From Plecoglossus altivelis (Eukaryota; Chordata; Actinopteri; Osmeriformes; Plecoglossidae), in assembly GCA_036571765.1 (NCBI GenBank), contig BROE01000019.1:7544930-7608929 (forward strand): 64,000 bases of DNA. The letters are read 5' to 3'. This document shows positions 60,216-64,000 of this stretch, in pieces. Under the pieces are notes generated by a model. That model searched no databases, had not been told where the DNA came from, and was given only the letters and a program-made list of their open reading frames with translations. Within the stretch, counting starts at the first letter, position 1. Each line of letters begins with the position of its first letter. The position numbers were made by a program, and so were the translations under genes.

Positions 60216-60569
60216 TCGGATGAACGCCCATGCTGTTCTCCTTCCACACGCTCCCCTGGTACACCCTGCAGGTGTAGGTGTAGGGCTTCTCGTCCGCCAG
60301 AGGGGCCCAGGTGAGGCGGCAGAGCGTGGGGGTGACCAGGCTGACATTGGCCCTCCGCCGGTTGTCAGAGGAGACCAGGGCCACAGCGTTGGGGTACGTG
60401 GTGCCCACCAGGCGGCTGTCCTGCTTGAATTCACAGTAGGGTCCCGGGAGCTGGTTGGTGGGGGGGAACTCACAGTCCACTCGGATGTTGCGCTCCATGT
60501 AGGTGAGGCAGGGGTACATCTGGGGCCCGCGAGGCGTGTACCAGAACCCTGAGGCTGCTGAAACCAACA
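60216..60569 (-). CDS. thy1: thy1-like coding exon 2 (residues 14-131): Ig V-like domain
   Basis: This exon encodes the single immunoglobulin domain of a Thy-1 (CD90) family protein, a GPI-anchored cell-surface glycoprotein that in mammals is abundant on neurons, fibroblasts and lymphocytes and acts in adhesion and integrin binding. It reads from the end of the signal peptide (VLVSAASG) through YPCLTYMERNIRVDCEF, PYCEFKQDSRLVGTTY, RRRANVSLVTPTLCRLTW and DEKPYTYTCRVYQG to GVHP. Cysteines C34, C46 and C114 match the Thy-1 disulfide pattern together with C137 of the next exon. C59 and C97 form a likely additional pair, as I recall for other fish Thy-1 proteins. N88-V-S is an N-glycosylation sequon. 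R43-V-D occupies the place of the RLD integrin motif. A second acceptor 12 nt inside (exon from 60557) would delete VLVS without frame change. It may be the thy1 orthologue or a paralogue. Confidence 0.85.
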
Positions 60570-60765
60570 CTGACACACACACACACACACACACAGGGAG
60601 ACACACACGCATGCACACACACACACACACGCATGCACACACAAACACACACAGGGAGACACACACGCATGCAAGCACAGGGAGACACATGCATGCACAC
60701 ACGCACACACACGGAGACACACATACACATGCAGGCACACACACACACACAGGGACACACACACG
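60570..60765. repeat. CA microsatellite in thy1-like intron
   Basis: CA with ACGCATGCA and ACAGGGAG interruptions; it is TG in the sense of the minus-strand gene. Confidence 0.93.
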
Positions 60766-61006
60766 CCGACGAGTGCAATCAGAGACCTAAACCAACAACA
60801 ACAGCATCTGTCCTATGGAAATATGAAGGCAACCTGAGGAAAATACCTTCCATACATGGCATATAGCCTCCTGTACCACGTTTAGGCTTGGAAAACGAAA
60901 GAATGATATAGCGCAGGGTGGCAAAAGTTCCATTATTATTATTATTATTCACCCCCAGTAGCTATTAAGATGTTTTGTATTGCTTCATGCATCTCTTGTG
61001 GGTTAC
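60570..61006 (-). other. thy1-like intron between signal and Ig exons (437 bp)
   Basis: On the minus strand it runs from donor gtaacc (61006) to cag at 60570. The half next to the acceptor (60570-60765) is CA on the + strand, i.e. TG repeats in the transcript, running straight into the splice site. A short ATT repeat is at 60938-60955. Confidence 0.8.
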
Positions 61007-61046
61007 CTAGAAGCAGAGCAGCTGTGGCGGAGAGATGTGGCTCCAT
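61007..61046 (-). CDS. thy1: thy1-like coding exon 1 (residues 1-13 plus one base): signal peptide
   Basis: The minus strand reads ATG GAG CCA ... giving MEPHLSATAALLL, then G|gtaacc in phase 1. Joined to the next exon it makes a signal peptide MEPHLSATAALLLVLVSAAS with a hydrophobic core and small residues before the expected cleavage. The exon is too short for ordinary ORF detection. It is supported by a good donor, by the matching phase 1 of the Ig exon, and by an acceptor 47 nt upstream of the ATG (cctttttccatag, ending at 61094) that fits the Thy-1 plan of a preceding non-coding exon. Confidence 0.75.
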
Positions 61047-61093
61047 CTTGCCTGGCTTGTTTTTGGCCCAGTCAGCTTGAAAAGGTGTTGTCT
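61047..61093 (-). other. thy1-like 5'UTR part of signal-peptide exon
   Basis: This lies between the acceptor ending at 61094 (minus strand) and the ATG at 61046. It has no upstream ATG. Confidence 0.55.
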
Positions 61094-61695
61094 CTATGGA
61101 AAAAGGTTACAATGATCAAACAGAATTGTTGCTAGGCAGGCAATGTCATTCATGTAGTATCAGAATGCACCAGGCCTATACAAATGAATATGTAGCAATG
61201 CTTAAGCCTTTTAATGCCTTTTTTTTTAACAATAGCTACCAATCAGTTCACAGTAGGCTATTAGAGAAAGGCTAAAACAGTGTTAAGAAACTGGCCAACT
61301 AAGGTCAAATGCAAGAAACATGTCAACACTTTCTTTCTTCCAAAGAATAAACTTATACATCGTATTTCTATGCCATGACAGAGGGTAACATCGTGCCGTC
61401 ATGCTTATCCCAGCAGAAGGGGCCTAAACTACTGTTTAGCCGCTTTGACTACGCCCCGAGTCTGCAGTCTATCCTTAATAACACTGCACCAACACGGATT
61501 CCGCATTTTACCAGCACGTCTCTGGATCAAACAAAAAAGAACGATGGCGTTTACTCTATTCGGTTGTAACCGACAAGGTCCAGGATAAAAAATACCTCGC
61601 ACAATGCAACAAATGAATGAATGTAAATCAATCCGTTGCCTTTGACTAATCCGAACATTACCGATTGCCAAACGAAACGTCTTGACTTAACCCAC
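61094..61695 (-). other. thy1-like intron 1 in 5'UTR (predicted, about 600 bp)
   Basis: It is defined by donor cag|gtgggt at 61695 and acceptor ccatag at 61094 on the minus strand. The interior is unique sequence in which I recognise no other feature. Confidence 0.45.
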
Positions 61696-61790
61696 CTGAA
61701 AAAAGTTGAAACAGATTTCACCCCCCTGCTATTCAAGACTAAAAAGCAGCGACTGCGACTGACTTGCTGTGGGCTACTGTAGATGGAGAC
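61696..61790 (-). other. thy1-like predicted non-coding first exon and core promoter
   Basis: The minus strand carries tttttcag|gtgggt with the exon ending at 61696. Its 5' end is unknown, so the upper limit given is a guess. THY1 in mammals also has a non-coding first exon. Confidence 0.35.
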
Positions 61791-63696
61791 AGGCGCGTGC
61801 CGATAGATTACGGTATCGTTGAATCAATTTTAAGGTTATCCACACTCCACGAGACCAGCATCTGTGATCTCACATGGAACTGTCCTCGGTCGGCGTGGTG
61901 CTGAAATGCCGGTTAGTGAACCTTCTTCATGTGAGTTTTCTAGTAACCCCCTATGTAATCTGATATCGCTGTACCAGCACGGTGAAAGCCCACTGACCGA
62001 TTTGTTAGAGCTGATTCATAATGGGCCTGTAAAATTGGACATTGCGCAACAAATCATCCTGGAGTTGAACGGACGACTCTGACATTAGGATTTGAAGGTG
62101 TAACCGTAGTCTGAACTGAAATCTAATTTAGTCGATGAAACCTGCCTTTCTCAATTATAATAGCAAATATTGCATATGTCACCCCCTCCTTTTAAACTAA
62201 TCATCACAATAATGCAATGTAATAATAATTATATTCAACTTATCAGGGTTATTTGTGATTTTGATCTGCTGTCAAATCCTGTGCCTCTGACCTATGCTCA
62301 TAGCAGTGCAATACTCTATGTCTTGAAGACCATTAAGTTCGCAATCCTATTAGCTGATTATGAATGTTAAGCTTAAACTCATTATTGTCTAACAGCTTTG
62401 TACTTTGGTCATAGTAACTACAGTATCTGATAAAGATAACCTGTTAATTTTTGGCCGCATTCATTTATTTTTCATCTTAAATCTCATCCTATTCACGCCG
62501 GTGAATTTCAGCCAAAATATAAATGGATAATTGATTGACTTACAAATAATAATATGATTGCATAATATGATGCTGCGCAGGTTAGTATTGAGCCATATGA
62601 TGCATGGATAGGCCAATAAATCGGAAATTAGCGTCATCTACTGGTAGGCGATTTTATAATACTGTAAACGTCGCTGAAAAATGACGTTGGCTTGCTAACT
62701 GCACATGCGCGAATGATCTCCGCTAATTATGGATGGATGGACTCGTTTGTCAAATTTTCTAGTGAGGCGTTATAATGTTTTGGTGTGTTCGACCTATGAC
62801 ATTAATTACGTAAACATATAGCTTGTATCATATACGATGTAACACAATGTAGCCAGCTAGCTACTTGTAAATTATACCCAACTAACCCCCAATTTGCAAT
62901 AGATACCGACGTTCGCTTTGTTTACATACACAGCGTACAGTAGCTACCAGTTTGCGATAACACTAGCTTGATTAATTATTAAGATTAACGAAAGTGGAAT
63001 TTTTGTTTCATTGCTGCTAAAAATGAACATTTTCTCCCGCGTATTTAGCGAATGAACGTTATATAACCAGTTATTCGTACAGTTTGTGAAAACGAGTAAA
63101 ATTTGCTAGCTAGCCATCTTAAAACCTACCCTAGCATAAGCGGTCCTTGGTTTTATAGCAAATATTTGCGCTAAGCCATAGATAGCGTGCGATCTCATTA
63201 TCTGATTTATCATCCTGCCATTGAATGATGAAAGCAAACTAGGTGAAATATAATTCTCATCGTTGCTAAACAGGGTAAAGTGTTGAAAACGAGACGCCAG
63301 TGCTGAGTTTCCGAGGACGAGGACGTTGGGGAGGCCAACATCAGTTATCCAGTCGACATGAAGGGGTGAAAAACAATTTAACAACTCGTATAGTAAAGAG
63401 ATAAATAGAGAGAGATGTACTTTATTCATACCAATGTACCTAATATGCTACATGAATGCATTACCTATTATCTTATAGGATGAGGCTATTAGTATGTTGG
63501 GGGGGGGGGGGGATATTTATTGATGCTACAATGCAGAATTTAAATGTACCTATCAAGGGCCGAAGGTAACAAACGAACATCGAACCAACGTTCATCTGCT
63601 AACTATATATAAACACATTCAAATAGTATGTCATGCAAGCCACCATGCCTGCCAGTGTTACCTGTGTAGGTGATGGCTGACATATTTGTATTACAG
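61791..63696. other. AT-rich flank with a probable + strand promoter near 62.7 kb
   Basis: The sequence is AT-rich and unique. At about 62699-62712 a GCACATGCGCGA stretch resembles a nuclear respiratory factor 1 site, and it is followed by three overlapping ATGs at about 62729-62740 and a donor-like ctagtgagg. This could be the 5' exon of a + strand gene, but none of the three frames joins convincingly to the downstream exon candidate at 63697. No other feature was recognised. Confidence 0.35.
63499..63512. repeat. poly-G run
   Basis: An uninterrupted G tract. Confidence 0.9.
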
Positions 63697-63749
63697 GCAT
63701 CAGAAAACCCTGGAAGATGATGATGGGGACGTTCCTGTCATCGAAGAGG
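63697..63749 (+). CDS. candidate 53-nt internal exon of an unrecognised gene
   Basis: The segment is flanked by a plausible acceptor (tttgtattacag) and a donor (gaagagg|gtgaga). In the open frame it reads HQKTLEDDDGDVPVIEE, an acidic, low-complexity-free peptide of protein-like composition, entering with one base of a split codon and leaving in phase 1. I do not recognise the protein and the neighbouring exons are not in view. It is not COG6, MRPS31 or NHLRC3 as far as I can judge from memory. Confidence 0.35.
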
Positions 63750-64000
63750 GTGAGAACACAACAACAATCTTTTGGGGAAATGTTTTATGGACGTGTTTAT
63801 TGTTGTGTTGTATTATACATGTATTATTAGAATTTTCTTGGGGTACTTTTATTTTGAAATGATTTTGGCTAAATTAACTGTACTTGTAATTTGTTTTTAT
63901 GTCAGATTTTCTCTAGGGCTCTGCCCATACTTTAGTGAACTTCACTTGTGAGTTACTCTGTTTGTTATGGTGAATGGTTCTATTTATACTGGTGGCAGCG
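63750..64000. other. unannotated end of window
   Basis: AT-rich unique sequence, probably intron of the candidate gene beginning upstream. Nothing recognisable. Confidence 0.4.

Noticed and set aside
60162..60243. Alternative hydrophobic tail RLPVDLLLLWNLLVYI in another frame after the thy1 Ig exon
   Set aside because: It would need a frameshift; the spliced exon at 59800-59906 provides a proper GPI signal in frame, so this is coincidental.
60503..60866. Thr/His repeat proteins on the + strand (also at 7 kb, 15.7 kb, 51.4 kb and elsewhere)
   Set aside because: Translations of CA microsatellites.
62729..62765. Start exon MDSFVKFS resembling the N-terminus of PEX11 proteins
   Set aside because: Only eight residues, and joining it to the next exon candidate does not give PEX11 sequence; two overlapping ATG frames are equally possible.
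1..64000. CRISPR array, operon, phage or other prokaryotic-type system
   Set aside because: The regular repeats are vertebrate mini- and microsatellites without unique spacers of constant length, and genes are spliced.

Overview
This is eukaryotic, vertebrate nuclear DNA, almost certainly from a ray-finned (teleost) fish. Three genes can be assembled from spliced exons with GT-AG borders. They are embedded in introns and intergenic DNA crowded with CA/TG, GA/TC and minisatellite arrays and with tRNA-headed SINE relics, as is usual in fish. There is no prokaryotic, phage or CRISPR signal. No intact transposon ORF was seen.

Layout: (1) foxo1 on the + strand, positions 603 to about 22480. Coding exons are 603-1181, 17941-18132 and 18343-19566 (664 aa). 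A 3'UTR intron at 19591-19762 is followed by a long 3'UTR. A fourth intron (18133-18342) lies just after the forkhead domain, where mammalian FOXO1 has none. (2) A 14 kb intergenic interval (about 22.5-36.7 kb) without a recognisable gene, holding several unique AT/homeobox-motif-rich blocks that look like conserved non-coding elements. (3) lhfpl6 on the + strand, with a predicted non-coding first exon ending at 36862 and coding exons 37543-37927, 55515-55613 and 55907-56025. The protein is exactly 200 aa. (4) A convergent minus-strand gene for a Thy-1 family GPI-anchored single-Ig protein: coding exons 61046-61007, 60569-60216 and 59906-59800 (166 aa), with a predicted non-coding exon ending at 61696. 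(5) From about 62.6 kb to the end, a probable promoter region and one 53-nt exon candidate of an unrecognised + strand gene.

The foxo1-lhfpl6 linkage matches human 13q13-q14, but cog6, which lies between them in mammals, is not found here. A Thy-1 type gene sits downstream instead; in human THY1 is on 11q23.

The genes do not form one pathway. FOXO1 is the insulin/AKT-regulated transcription factor, LHFPL6 is a four-pass membrane protein of the LHFPL/claudin superfamily, and Thy-1 is a GPI-anchored adhesion protein. The observations most worth a second look are: the extra foxo1 intron, whose retention would give a protein truncated after the DNA-binding domain; a 19-unit, 22-bp minisatellite in lhfpl6 intron 2 whose core is a palindromic p53-family half-site; TG repeats directly abutting 3' splice sites in both lhfpl6 and thy1; an 87-bp tandem repeat open in both directions; and the rearranged gene order.
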